Assembly: GCA_947044365.1 (NCBI GenBank)
Contig: OX345642.1
Span: 186,001 to 250,000, forward strand
DNA length: 64,000 nt
Direction of reading: 5' to 3'
From: Petrosia ficiformis
Taxonomy: Eukaryota; Porifera; Demospongiae; Haplosclerida; Petrosiidae
The position numbers and the translations under genes are program-made. Positions 33,201 through 44,371 of the stretch are shown here, in pieces (within the stretch, counting starts at the first letter, position 1; every line of letters starts with the position of its first letter). Under the pieces are notes generated by a model. That model did not search any database. It was not told where the DNA came from and saw only the letters and a list, made by a program, of their open reading frames with translations.

Positions 33201-35648
33201 GATATCCTTGAGGAAGAAATGCTTCCTAGAATAAAATTCATATAAGTGTTATTTTATGTTGTCAATCTGTGGATAACTAGGCTAAGATTATATAATTTAA
33301 ACACATGGGTGCATGATGGTGGCGAATTGAATCTTAGGAGAGTTTGCCCGCTTTCCAAACAGACACGAACTGGGTTTATTATGACGACCGCCATGTTATG
33401 GCTACCAGTTTTCTTACCTAGCTCATTGTTAATCAAACGTTAAAATAATGTAATATTATATTATTTTTATTAGAAGTTTACACGTGGCAAAGCTACAAAG
33501 AATCCAACACAGGCTATTTAAAAACTTGCCATAGTAGGAAGTCTTTGTTTGGTTTCAGAAGTGCATGTGGAAGATCTATTATATTAGTATACGCTACAAT
33601 AAAATCAGGAGCAGCATGCCACTAAAAGATGGCCACTTCAAACAGTTATCAGAATGTTTGCTATAGATGGCATGCATCTGCTGATGGCACTTCCTGTTAA
33701 TGTCGTAAGTAGCACTTACAGTTTCACAACTCATGGTCATTTGAAAATTATTCCAACCACAACCACCTTGGATAATTGCGAGGTGTGGCCATGCTTCATC
33801 CAGTAGTGCTTGGGGTGTGGTACATCCAAGACCAAGTGAATTGCTATTAAGTAGGTGGTACTTCCTTCATGAGCAGGATCTGAGCCCCACCCTTACTCGT
33901 ATCGAGTAAGGGTGGGGCTCGTCAACAGGCATGAAGGTGTTTATAGTTGTTGTATTAGTTTCTCTATTATTAACAGGTCAAGGTTTCTCTCCCAAGCGTT
34001 CAGAACGCTGGGACACTCACTTGAAGCATCATCTAAGCCAAAGAAGCAGCGCAAAATGCAATTGGCAGTCTACAGTAGATGATGATGGAGAATGTACTCT
34101 TTCTAGTATCACATCAGATGATGAATTGGGACGTCGCGAATCTGGTCTGTTATCACCTCCTCAATATCAAGGAGTATGTGGAAGCTGCTGGGCATTTTCT
34201 GCAGCTCATACATACACAGATCATCGTAACATAGCTGTACAACAACAAACACCTGTTATCTCAGCTCAACATCTCGCAGCTTGTTTTGATGATGATAAAT
34301 TTGTATCAGGTGGTAATGGTTGCTGTGGAGCAAACATTGTCTCAGGATTTTTTTACTTTAATACCAATGGTGCTGTGACAGCAGATTGTGCTCCTTACGT
34401 CCTTCAAGAATATGGTGAAACATCTAAGGCTGATACTCCAGTGAGCGAATTCTGTCCATCAGAGTGCGCAGATAATACAACCTTTCAACCAGAATTACTC
34501 AAACTTGAAGAGTTTACAGTTTTAACTAGCCAGGAAGAAGTTTTCGAGGCTCTTAAAACTGGTCCAGTACTTTCATCAATGTTGGTTCCAACAGACTTCA
34601 GTTCGTATAAATGTGGTGTATATTGTACATCAACAGATGAGAATGTGGGAGGTCATGCTATAGAGGTAGTTGACTATGGTACTACAAGTGATGATGTGGA
34701 CTTTTGGGTTGTTAAAAACAGCTGGAGCGAGTTTTGGGGAGAAGGGGGTTATTTTCGTATCCGGAGAGACGAAGACTATTTTGCACTGGGAGGTTTATAT
34801 TTATCACCTGTTGTATCATCAAATGAACCAGTTCCTGTTGATATACGAACATGTTCGGAAGAAGAGATGGAGACACCACAAGATGATGAACTAATATTAA
34901 GTGCTATAGAACATGTACTTGGAGAACTTATCAGTGAACAAGTCATCACTTGTCCCAATACCTCAATCACACATGGTCCAATATCTCTTGTTGTATTATC
35001 TATTACTGAGGCATCAGTCCAGGTTGTTGATGGGGTGTGGATAATGGTGTCATTATTGGTTGACATCAGGACATGTGAGCCTGTTGCACAGGCTGATCTC
35101 AATGCTACTGTGTTCATTAGTGTTAATAACACATTCAACCTAACTGATCATAATTATGATTACATTATTCCAAGTGCTGGGTTTGTAATGACAACTAATC
35201 TTTTGCTCCTAGTTGCCATGATAATGGCTGCAATTTTTCTTACCTAACTCATTTTAAACTATTACATAATTAGAATGCATACACAGAGAGATAAAAATAA
35301 TGACAAGTAGTTTTGAAGAAAGTGATTATATAATTAATAATTAAACATTATTTAAATTATATTATTGTAACATAAATTATATACAATGTAATTATATATA
35401 TGTAATAACACTCACCTTGTATTAATAGTATTAGTGATTTATATATCTATAAAGTTTGAGATAGTATTTTGTTACGTAAGGCTTACCTTTAAAATTTTCA
35501 CTCCTCTTTCTTTAATTCCTATACCTGAACTTCCTCTATCACTTCTTCTCACAGTATCTCCTACTACTAGATATCTCCTGTGGGAATATCTCCCACCAAA
35601 ACTTTCTGAGAATATCATTCCATTGTTGTGAGGTTTGACATCAGCCAT
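29432..35648 (-). CDS. RUSF1: RUSF1 (RUS family member 1, DUF647) with two nested genes
   Basis: RUS1/DUF647 membrane protein of poorly defined function, linked in plants to UV-B and vitamin B6 responses. Thirteen exons, all in phase: 35487-35648, 33148-33225, 32984-33098, 32875-32920, 32711-32743, 32547-32652, 32396-32497, 32272-32342, 32030-32214, 30026-30083, 29896-29975, 29678-29824, 29432-29592; 447 residues, close to the animal length of about 468. Landmarks: FLPQGYPNSVSDDYLQYQIW, GTLATQAVLKGVGVGD, GMIGRIVFAWLKG, DCNAKKWRLVADILND, VGVAGGATRAAIVQHQARR, NMADVSAKDGSQ, ANYQAVSVVSMETFN, HITMGVPLSQVL, and the C-terminal DEFHNKGWVTSHHLLHMQEW. Intron 9 (30084-32029) and intron 1 (33226-35486) each contain an intronless cathepsin gene on the opposite strand. 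The rest of intron 1 (33226-33880) has nothing recognisable. Confidence 0.92.
30413..31744 (+). CDS. papain-like protease/cystatin-domain fusion, copy 2 (nested in RUSF1 intron 9)
   Basis: Intronless, 443 residues, about 85-90% like copy 1 by eye. Signal peptide MNRIVFVLVVLVHLLSKSEC; nucleophile Cys86 in RCGNCWAFSS; GGHAVEVVDYG; VVKNSWSEFWGEGGYF. The cystatin-like segment has QVVEGMWVML. It ends with a PSSG patch and a hydrophobic tail that stops at the chain end, like a GPI signal. All catalytic residues are intact. It is transcribed opposite to its host gene. The upstream region 30200-30310 is an AT/CATA microsatellite. Confidence 0.85.
   Translation: MNRIVFVLVVLVHLLSKSECFSPKRSERWDTYLRHHLRQKRSTECTWQSTDEGDCTLSNITSYDVLGRRKSGLLADPECQGRCGNCWAFSSAHAYTDHRNIAAKAQNPVISAQYPAGCFQNPEFVRDSNGCCGAKLNAGFVFFQEKGAVTNECVTEYSLEYYDKINERISEFCPTECNPDVNMEFDPNALKLHGYKVLTSEEEVMDALKVGPVITGMMTTMDFSSYECGVFCTSMDDEFLGGHAVEVVDYGTTSEGVDFWVVKNSWSEFWGEGGYFRILRGVDYFGIGGYIAPVLLTNETVINSTVDARTCSAVEVESPQDDELILSAIEHLLGELNNESDITCPNTSVSLEPTTLVLSSIRDASVQVVEGMWVMLSLLVDIRFCDPSAQINLEATVFTDVNGTFNVTDTSYYYVPSSGLMITTNFLLLAVMVVATIYLSSVF
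33882..33920. repeat. perfect 18-bp-arm hairpin just upstream of cathepsin copy 3
   Basis: Arms gagccccacccttactcg (33882-33899) and its exact complement (33903-33920) flank a 3-nt loop, 10 bp before the ATG at 33931. The stem is GC-rich in an AT-rich setting. It could form in the 5' UTR or be a transposon remnant. Confidence 0.8.
33931..35247 (+). CDS. papain-like protease/cystatin-domain fusion, copy 3 (nested in RUSF1 intron 1)
   Basis: Intronless, 438 residues, the most diverged of the three. Signal peptide MKVFIVVVLVSLLLTGQG. The oxyanion Gln precedes nucleophile Cys86 in VCGSCWAFSAAH, the classical papain CGSCWAF; GGHAIEVVDYG; VVKNSWSEFWGEGGYF. The furin-like RQKRS of copies 1 and 2 is SQRSS here, so propeptide processing may differ. 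The cystatin-like segment keeps QVVDG. The C-terminal tail is again hydrophobic (LLLLVAMIMAAIFLT) and ends at the membrane, GPI-like. Fully open frame with all catalytic residues. Divergence from copies 1 and 2 suggests an older split. Confidence 0.85.
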   Translation: MKVFIVVVLVSLLLTGQGFSPKRSERWDTHLKHHLSQRSSAKCNWQSTVDDDGECTLSSITSDDELGRRESGLLSPPQYQGVCGSCWAFSAAHTYTDHRNIAVQQQTPVISAQHLAACFDDDKFVSGGNGCCGANIVSGFFYFNTNGAVTADCAPYVLQEYGETSKADTPVSEFCPSECADNTTFQPELLKLEEFTVLTSQEEVFEALKTGPVLSSMLVPTDFSSYKCGVYCTSTDENVGGHAIEVVDYGTTSDDVDFWVVKNSWSEFWGEGGYFRIRRDEDYFALGGLYLSPVVSSNEPVPVDIRTCSEEEMETPQDDELILSAIEHVLGELISEQVITCPNTSITHGPISLVVLSITEASVQVVDGVWIMVSLLVDIRTCEPVAQADLNATVFISVNNTFNLTDHNYDYIIPSAGFVMTTNLLLLVAMIMAAIFLT

Positions 35649-35682
35649 TGTTTACACAATACGTGGGCGTCAAGAAGTCATC
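35649..35682. promoter_or_regulatory. 34-bp divergent spacer RUSF1/GRAM gene
   Basis: Only 34 bp separate the two start codons, so 5' UTRs or core promoters must overlap. It contains acgtgggcg (35661-35669). Confidence 0.4.
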
Positions 35683-36580
35683 ATGGCTGGATCTACACAA
35701 AGAGGAAGGTTTGCTATTATTATCCTTACAATTTATATATTATTATTGTCATTGTTAATACTATTATTCTTTTGGAGGTGTGTAATATCAGTTGATAATG
35801 TATCAGTAACTCTCAATTCTGAATCGACTAGTATTACTCAAGTTCGTCTTACAACTACTGAGGTGAATCAATCACACATATGTACATACATACATGTATT
35901 ATGTACATATACATACACATTCATATATATGTACATACATACACATTCATAGCGTACATACAATACATACATATGTATGTATGTACATATATTCTGTAAT
36001 CTCTACAATACATACATACATGTTTGTTTCTAGTTACAATTACTAGACAGTGATTCTCATCTCCATTTTACTATTCCATTGATATCAGTAACAGCTATTG
36101 AGGTACGTATAATTATACTATAATACGACATCTTTTGAACTATTTTTTAGGTACATCAGCCAATATTTGGCACTAACTATATTGATGTTGATTATACTAA
36201 CAGTGGAGGTAAGCACGTATGTATGTATGTATAGTACATGCTTATAAATATAATATGTAATAGGTCAACAAACAAAAGCTGTTTTGACATTTAATGGAGG
36301 AAGAGCGACTGAATTTGCACAAACATTCTTCAGAATTACTGAAGGTAAATTCATGCATTTCACAATTTCAATTTGCTTGTTTGTTCATCTTGTGTCTCTT
36401 TGTCTATTCTCCCATTGATTTAGGAAGTCTTGAAACAGGAAATGAACCATTACAACACACAGGTACATATACATAAATATCATGTGATAGTCACACGATG
36501 TAAAATATTCATTTGCTTTAGCTCCTCAAATTCACAAAACAATTTCATCTGAACCAACAAATGATAAGAAAAATCAGTAA
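35683..36580 (+). CDS. membrane-anchored WBP2-like GRAM-domain protein
   Basis: Six exons: 35683-35862, 36034-36102, 36151-36208, 36264-36344, 36424-36462, 36522-36580; 161 residues. Exon 1 begins with a short basic N-terminus and a strong transmembrane segment (FAIIILTIYILLLSLLILLFF). The rest aligns with the WBP2-type GRAM domain: strand residues TQVRLTTTELQLL, then VHQPIFGTNYI (WBP2 has a QPVFGANYI equivalent) and TKAVLTFNGGRATEFAQTFF. The C-terminal tail is short and lacks the PPxY motifs of WBP2. Known WBP2 proteins are soluble, so the N-terminal anchor is unusual. Family assignment is moderately confident. Confidence 0.65.
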
Positions 36581-36865
36581 TTAAATTAAAAAAGAAATTA
36601 TAAAAATGTATAAAATTATATGTATATTCATGTAACATATCAATTATGGTATTCACTATTCTTGTGTCTGTACTATCAAGTTATTTGTGTACAAGGATTG
36701 TAATTTGCATGTTGAACTAAACTAATGACTCAACTGATTTACACTACCGGATAATAACTTCCTACATATAGTACTTGTTGTTTCTATTATTTATATAAAC
36801 AATAAAACATGAGACCACACCCACACTTAATAAAGTTAATTGAAAAAATCACAAAACAATTAAAT

Positions 36866-37564
36866 TTAACAGCATTTTTTATCTCGAGGCTTTAAAGATC
36901 TAACATTGATTGAGTTACTACCTCCTGTAGTGGTTAGGATATTAGATTTGGTTCCACCACTTCCAATCTTACGATTTTCTAACTCCGATTGGTATGTTGC
37001 TTTGACAACAGCATTAAACATTTTTTCAACACTCTCTCCAGTTTTGGCTGATGTCAAGTAAAATAAATGAATATCATATTCTTTACATAAACCTTCAACT
37101 TGATTCTCTGTAACTTCATTGGTGAGATCAGCTTTGTTGCCTACAAGAGCCCAAACTAACTGCTCGGGATTTGGATGAACAGAGCGACATTCCTCTATCC
37201 ATTCTTGGAGATGACTCAATGTGTATGGACTATCAATGCTATATACTAGAATAACAGCTTTTGCATGTCGATAAAAACTAGCTGTTAGTGTTCTGAATCG
37301 TTCCCCTCCTCCTGTGTCTGTTAGCTTCACCTAGTAATAGAAACAGTTTAAACTGTTAATAATAAATATTTGGTATTTGTTTTTTTATAAACAACAACAA
37401 AATGCATCATAAAAGTAAAAGGTATTTTAGCTATTAGAGGCTCAAAATGAAAACATTTGAATGACTAAGCGTGTTAAGTTTTTAAAACAACACCAGTTAG
37501 TTTTAACAATAGGTAAAATGGTCATCATACATTCTAGTTATCAGGAGTGGGGTGTGGTTTAGTA

Positions 37565-37607
<43 letters not shown>

Positions 37608-38067
37608 GATGTATGCACTTCCTGCCAAACCAACTTCCTTTCATAATAACAAAAGATTCTATATAATACAATAGCATTACTAACTCTTTAGCTGTGAATA
37701 ATTAATATTTATTTGGGTTCATGTAGAAAGAAAGCCACCATGAATAGGAGTGAGTGTGTGCTTGATGCTAGGTAGAGTAAGGTATTAGTCATTTACCACA
37801 TCCACTTGAGGTACCATTGTTTCCGCATAATTCATTATAATAATAACCTAATATCTTTTATACAATACTACAATACTACTACACAACATAACATACCTGA
37901 ATATCTTCACCATCTATCGTAACAGTTTTATCTTGTGATTCCAAACCAATTGTCAACCTTTCTTCATCTTCCACAAAACTACCTGTTACTAATCTCAGAA
38001 ATAAAGTAGTTTTACCAACCCCTGCATCACCGAGAAAGATAATCTCAAAATAATATGGAGAGCCCAT
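36866..38067 (-). CDS. Rab-like small GTPase F
   Basis: Exons 37897-38067 and 36866-37330; 211 residues. G1 GDAGVGKTTL; switch II LTDTGGGERFRTLTASFYRH with Gly where Rabs have the catalytic Gln; G4 GNKADL and G5 TSAKTGES are canonical. Ends PRDKKCC, a classical double-cysteine Rab tail recognised by RabGGTase. A typical Rab by every feature but the Gln. The intron (37331-37896) holds an (AT)n run at 37567-37604. Confidence 0.85.
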
Positions 38068-38192
38068 TTTTAATGTCTATCTCAACACACCACACCCCTA
38101 ATTAAGTAAAATATGCATTAATTAATAATGATAAAGTTCATGAATAATTAAACATTAAATAAATAAAAATTATAAAAACATTTTATGAAACA

Positions 38193-38629
38193 TCATTTAC
38201 ATTTTTTTTCCCAACATTTATCATTAGTGGTTGTTACATTATCAATATTATTTTCAGGAAGAGTGATTGCATCTCTCCTTTCACTACGACTATGTACTCG
38301 CAAAGCAACTTCATTGAAGAGACCGTTGATATTACGACCTGTTTTAGCAGAAATGTAGCAGATTTTATCACATCCTAAATGCTTCTTAGCATGTTTTAAT
38401 GTTTCCTCATCAATATCCATAAATAAATCAATTTTATTAGCAACGAGTATGAAATAGCAGTTTTCATGAGCAAATTTTTTGGCCTCTGTGATGTATATAT
38501 CAAGTAGTTGTAATGTTGCCACCTCTTCGATACTGAACATCATTAGAACTGCCACAGCACCACGGAAAAAATTTGGTGTTAAAGTACCAAGTCGTTCATA
38601 GCCAGCTGTATCATGCAGTGTCAACTAGA

Positions 38630-38685
<56 letters not shown>

Positions 38686-38950
38686 ACCATTGTACTATAA
38701 TATCCTAGGTGCACAGACAATATTTATGAGTATTACATATACTTACTGGTACTTCAATACCATTAACAGTATGGACAAATTTATGTGTGTCAACTCTCAA
38801 TGTATGTGCTGTTTCATTGTGAAATTCTCCTGTTTTCATTCTCAAGAAAAGACTAGTCTTCCCAACACCAGGCTCACCAGCTATACACACTTTATGATGA
38901 ACCATGCAACCAGGTAGCTCACCAGTGTTAAAGAGAATAGAATCTGTCAT
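38193..38950 (-). CDS. Rab-like small GTPase G
   Basis: Exons 38747-38950 (from MTDSIL) and 38193-38624; 211 residues. G1 AGEPGVGKTSLF; switch II LHDTAGYERLGTLTPNFFRG with Tyr for the catalytic Gln; G4 VANKIDL; G5 ISAKTGRN. The C-terminus CWEKKCK is Cys-containing but not a standard Rab motif. The Met at 38905 is an alternative start. The 122-bp intron contains a (GA)n run at 38631-38681 immediately upstream of its 3' splice site (in transcript order). Confidence 0.8.
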
Positions 38951-39111
38951 CACCCTATATGCAGCAAGCAGCCACTCCTCCACAAGTCTGCAGGCTAATT
39001 ATAAAACCACACCCACAAGTTAATTAGGTTTTATTGTATAGGCGTGGGTGCCGATCTTGAGGTATCATCTTACACAGCAGATTCATTTTGTGGAAAAAGA
39101 AGTAGTGAAAG
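38951..39111. promoter_or_regulatory. divergent spacer between GTPases G and H
   Basis: 161 bp between start codons. No distinctive motif recognised. Confidence 0.3.
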
Positions 39112-39778
39112 ATGGCTGTTAATGCTAGTAGAGGACCTACTTATAAAGTAGTGCTACTAGGTGAATTGGGAGTTGGTAAAACGTGTCTGTTTCGAAGATT
39201 GAAAGACAACACATTTGATGAATTTTCTACAGCAACAGCAGGCATTGATAGCTGTACAAAAACTACTAAAGTGGATGGAGATACTATCACAGTAAGCAAA
39301 TAAATTGTACTAACATTTAATAACTTGTCTTTCCATCTTGTAGATGAATATTTGGGATACTGCAGGCGTCGAGAGGTTTAGAACCTTAACACGTAATTAT
39401 TATCGCAATGCTCATGCGGCTGTGTTTATATATAGTGTAACTGAAGTGTCTTCTCTTCATTATCTCTCACAATGGGAAAAGGATGCCCAAAGCTTTGCAC
39501 CTAATGCAGTACGAATGCTAATAGGTAACAAGATCGACCTTGAAGCCGAAGTTGATGAATTCACAGCTCAATCATTTGCCAAGACACATGCATTTGAGTT
39601 AGATGCCATGATTTCTTGTAAAACTAATAAAGGTGTAAAAGAAGCTTTTGATGACTTAGCTAAACTGTTACATGATAACAATAAAGAATCCAACCAATCA
39701 AATGAAGGAACAACAGTACAACTAGGTGCAACACAACAGGAGACTACCGAGCGTAGAGATGGGGCGTGTGCCTGTTGA
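39112..39778 (+). CDS. Rab-like small GTPase H
   Basis: Exons 39112-39291 and 39344-39778; 204 residues. G1 LGELGVGKTCLF; switch II IWDTAGVERFRTLTRNYYRN with Val for the catalytic Gln; G4 GNKIDL; the G5 position is ISCKTNKG (Cys for Ala). Ends DGACAC, a CxC prenylation motif. Stop lies 77 bp from the convergent BOP1 stop. Confidence 0.83.
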
Positions 39779-39855
39779 TTAATTAATACACTTTTGATGT
39801 TGAATGTTATAATGTAATGTGTTATTTTCTGTATGTGATCATCACATGATTTCAT

Positions 39856-42800
39856 TTATGAATATAATTTAACTAAGCAGTCTGCTCCAGCTGAAAATAT
39901 CCATGGTTGGTTAGGATGAAATGTACAATCTGTTACACCTGAAGAAAATATGAAGTACAATTATTATGTCATGTGACCAGACATGGCAATACATTATAGT
40001 GTCAAGTAATACTATGAGTAATAGTATCATACAATCTCATTGTTGAGATAATAGTAATAGTAATTGTAATATGTTCATTTATAGTAGGGCCAGTAGAGAG
40101 ACTTTAGTATTGGAGGGGAATTTTTTTTAACAAAACGGTGTAGACTTACTGACTCTGTTTTTGAGAAATTCATGATCATGGTCATTTAGTTTAAAACATG
40201 AAAGACTTTCAAAGAAACCACAATGCTATAGTAATACATAACAGTAATGCTGACATGGGCAGTAATAGTAATAGATATTGCTTTTTAATTGACCTCATGT
40301 CTCCATGTGACATACACCTGATACACTCACTAGTAAACTGGAAAATGGCCAACTGAAACCAAAACTCTCTTATAACCCCAATAGTATTTCAATTATAACT
40401 ATAGCTAAAGGACTACAACTTATTAATACAGTCATGTGATGTGATATACACCTCTGTCAACCTCTATGACTTGGCATTATAATCATGTCATATGACATAC
40501 ACCCATACATTATAATCATGTTATACGACATACAGCCATACATTACAAATCATGTCTTCATACCCCACACATTAGGCTTATATCAACACAAGGGTCAAAT
40601 ATTAATGAACTGTTACATAATTACATGCATTGAACTGAATGAAACATCACAGATCAACTTACCAAGAGTGTCTACAGATGAATGTCCTCGTAAAACCTTC
40701 ACGGGAACTATAAGAGGATTCCGCATCAAATCACTAATTGATAAGTGATGTAGTTAAACATATTGTATACTTTATATCACATACTTATAAACCATTCCAT
40801 GACATATAATAACCGATCCATCATCACTTCCTGATGCAAATAGAGGGTATGTAGGATGATAACACACTTGACGAATAGCTTGACGATGATGTCTTGAGGA
40901 AGAGATTTTAATTGATGTCATGTGACTGAGATAGCCACACCCACTACCTTAATATCTTGTATGGTTTTGTTGAAAGGTCCATGTCAAACCAACATAATCT
41001 TTTATCATAACTTCCTATTATGATGTTGTCTCCTAACAATTATTATGAAAGAATGGATTAATGGTATGATGGATGAACCAATCAATGGTCTAATGGATGG
41101 AGTAATGGTCTAATGGATGTACCAATGGTCTAACAGATAATCTAATGGTCTAATGGATGGAGTAATGATCTAATAATAAACCAATGACCTAGTGGATGGA
41201 AGTATTGCCAAACTAATGGACCAATGGTCTAATGGATACACTAATAGTCTGATGGGCCTAATGGATGAACTAACAATAGAACCCATTGTCTAATGAATAG
41301 GATAATGGACTAGTGGAAGAACTAATGGATGAATGGAACAGTTAACCTTTAGGATGTATATCAATACTAGATATCCATTTAACACCAGATGTTAGCTTCT
41401 TAGTTAATTCCTGTTTAGTTAAATTATAAACCCTGACATAGGTCTGAGTCTGTGAATAGGGAATCGGAATCAGGGTAAATCATTATAGATAATATTACAT
41501 ACTGCAACAAAGAAGAATGGTCTTGAAGGATGAAATATTACTTTCTGCACTAGACCCTTTGGAGATTTGAATGGGTTCTGAGGAATATAAAGAGTAAATG
41601 TACATACATACATTACAAGTACATGTACATTATTACATGTACATGTACCTTTCTTACATGTACATGTACCTTTCTTACATGTATATGTACTATTATTACA
41701 TGTACATGTACTATTATTACATGTACATGTACTATTATTACATGTACAATAGTAACTAAAACCCTGCATTATGACTTTTAATTAATGAAACTAAAATTGA
41801 CCAATAATTATTAGTTAACTAAACCTAAAACTAGCAAACTGTCATAAAATAACTATAACTAAAAGTGGACCATTATTGTCATACCAAAACAACACTAGTC
41901 CATATTACATGTACATGTATTATTATTATACGTATTATTAATATATGTACACGCACTATTAATACATGTACATGTACTATTATTACATGATAACATGTAC
42001 ATGTAATATTATTACATGTATTATTAATACATGTACATGGATTATTAGTACATGTACATGTACTATAATTACATGATAACATGTACATGTATTATTATTA
42101 CATGTACATGTATTATTATATGTATTATTAATACATGTACATGTATTGTTATTACATGTACATGTATTATTATTACATGTACATGTATTATTATTACATG
42201 TACATGTAATATTATTACATGTACATGTATTATTATTACATGTACATGTAATATTATTACATGTACATCTTTTATTAATACGTGCACTATTATTAGTACC
42301 TGTGAACGTCGTTTAGACAGTTGATGTATATAAACAGCACTAGTACCTCCTAATATTAATTATTATTGATATTATATACTTATTAAATATATATACAAAC
42401 CTCCTCCAGTTACACTAGCAAAATAGTCTCCCTTATGATGCCAAGTGACTTGTTGAACTGTCTAAGAATAGATATATTTAAACAATCTTCTTACAATTGT
42501 GAGTACCTTTTTATGTTCTAAATATAATCTAAATCCAGAGTGATATTCATCAGTTGTGTAGTCTCTCCATTCAATATAATTATTATCATGACTTTCTCCC
42601 TCTCCAACAGAAGATAGAGCAGAATCAGTTGCCATGACAACCAAACGATCACCAAGACCATGATTAATTAATATCACTAACTGCTCACTGAATGTAATTA
42701 CATATAATATATACATACTTATATATATATATATATATATATATATTGACTTACACAGCTACAGCTAGTAATGATGTACTATCATTAGGACACATGGATA

Positions 42801-44335
42801 ATGACATTGGTTTACCAGGTAGGACAATGGTCTTCAGACATCTACCAGTTGATACTTCCCATAAACGTAATGTTAAGTCATCAGAAGCTACAATATGATA
42901 AACACTTGAAATTTAGTGTATATCACATGACGTTGAGCCAATCACATTTTCATATGCTAGTCACCTGATCATGTTTTAATAATACACACTTAAGAATAAA
43001 TTAATTACTTAATGAACAGCTACTTGTCTTGTGATAACACCAAACTTTTAGCATAGACTATATTATGATATTAGACATACCTGAAGCAAGCCATGCCCCT
43101 TCATTATCCACTGCAATACATCTAACTAAACCTGTGTGTCCCTTATAAACCTGAGAGGATATTAGTATTCAGCTAGAGACCACATCCCTTAGTTGAGATG
43201 TTATAATAGTTACAATTAACTTACAATATATTCAGTTGTTGGAAAAGGCTGGAGATCACGCGGTTTAGGTATTTTGGGAATTAGGGCATCAGGTTCCACT
43301 TTAATCTAAATAAGGTGTCATGTGGTTACCACACGAAATTTTGTCAGTGATCACATGACTGTCACATGTTATATTTACCCTCATTCTTGTTTGTCGAGGA
43401 CACAGATAAAGATCTAGACATCTCTCAAATCTCTCTTTAATAAAAGATGGATAAGCTGGTACAAGTCGTAAAGATGAATACCTAAATTAATATAGATTAT
43501 AAAAGAATAAAATAATTCACAATCTTTACTTTGTAGGAACGAATGAATATCGTCTGTTATCAGGTTTAGACTCCTCCCACTTTTTCTATGAGATAATAAA
43601 TTAATTACATGTTATTAATAAATAACCACACCCACCTCGTTATGTGTTGGTATATATTCAGGAGGTGGATTATATGATTCAGCATGTCCTGGTAGACGTA
43701 GTCTAGGAGCTGGAATGAACTGACGAGGACGTAACTTCTCATTCTGTGACAAAAATACAACTTAATGAAACCCTGTGTGAGACTGTATGAGACCTAATTT
43801 TTACAAAATGATTTTGATCACAAGTGCTTACCTTCGATTGGTCATCATTCTGGCAATTAGTGTGATGTGTGTGATGTGTGCATGTTTGTGTTTAGTGTGA
43901 TGTGTGCATAATGCATACCTGTTGTGAGTCACCCCATATCATATAAAACTTTGGTTTTTTAGGTTTCTCAATTGGTTTTATTTTTCCAGCTTTTATTAAT
44001 TTGACTAGTTTAGTTATTTTCTTTCTCTCCCATAATGACGGTAAGAATCTACGTTTGGGTTCTGGACGATTTATAACGGGATGAATCATTTTCTCATGAG
44101 AATATATATCAAGATATGGCTAAAGAGAATAAACATTATAAATCCAAATATAAAGATGAATAGACATACAAACAAACAGATGAGACAAGTGGAGACAAAC
44201 ATACTGCATTTGGATCAAATGAAGGTTCAGGAAATTGTGATCTTTGAATTTTTTCAATGAGATCAACATCTTCATCTGTTAATATTATCTCCTTCCCTGT
44301 AACTTTATCAACCACTGTACGCCTGTGAGCAGAAA

Positions 44336-44371
<36 letters not shown>

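Noticed and set aside
33246..33443. 65-residue plus-strand frame in RUSF1 intron 1
   Set aside because: No recognisable motif, no splice partners, and of a length expected by chance.
42052..42324. Cys-Thr repeat protein
   Set aside because: Self-complementary acatgtacatgt array in a BOP1 intron gives open frames on both strands.
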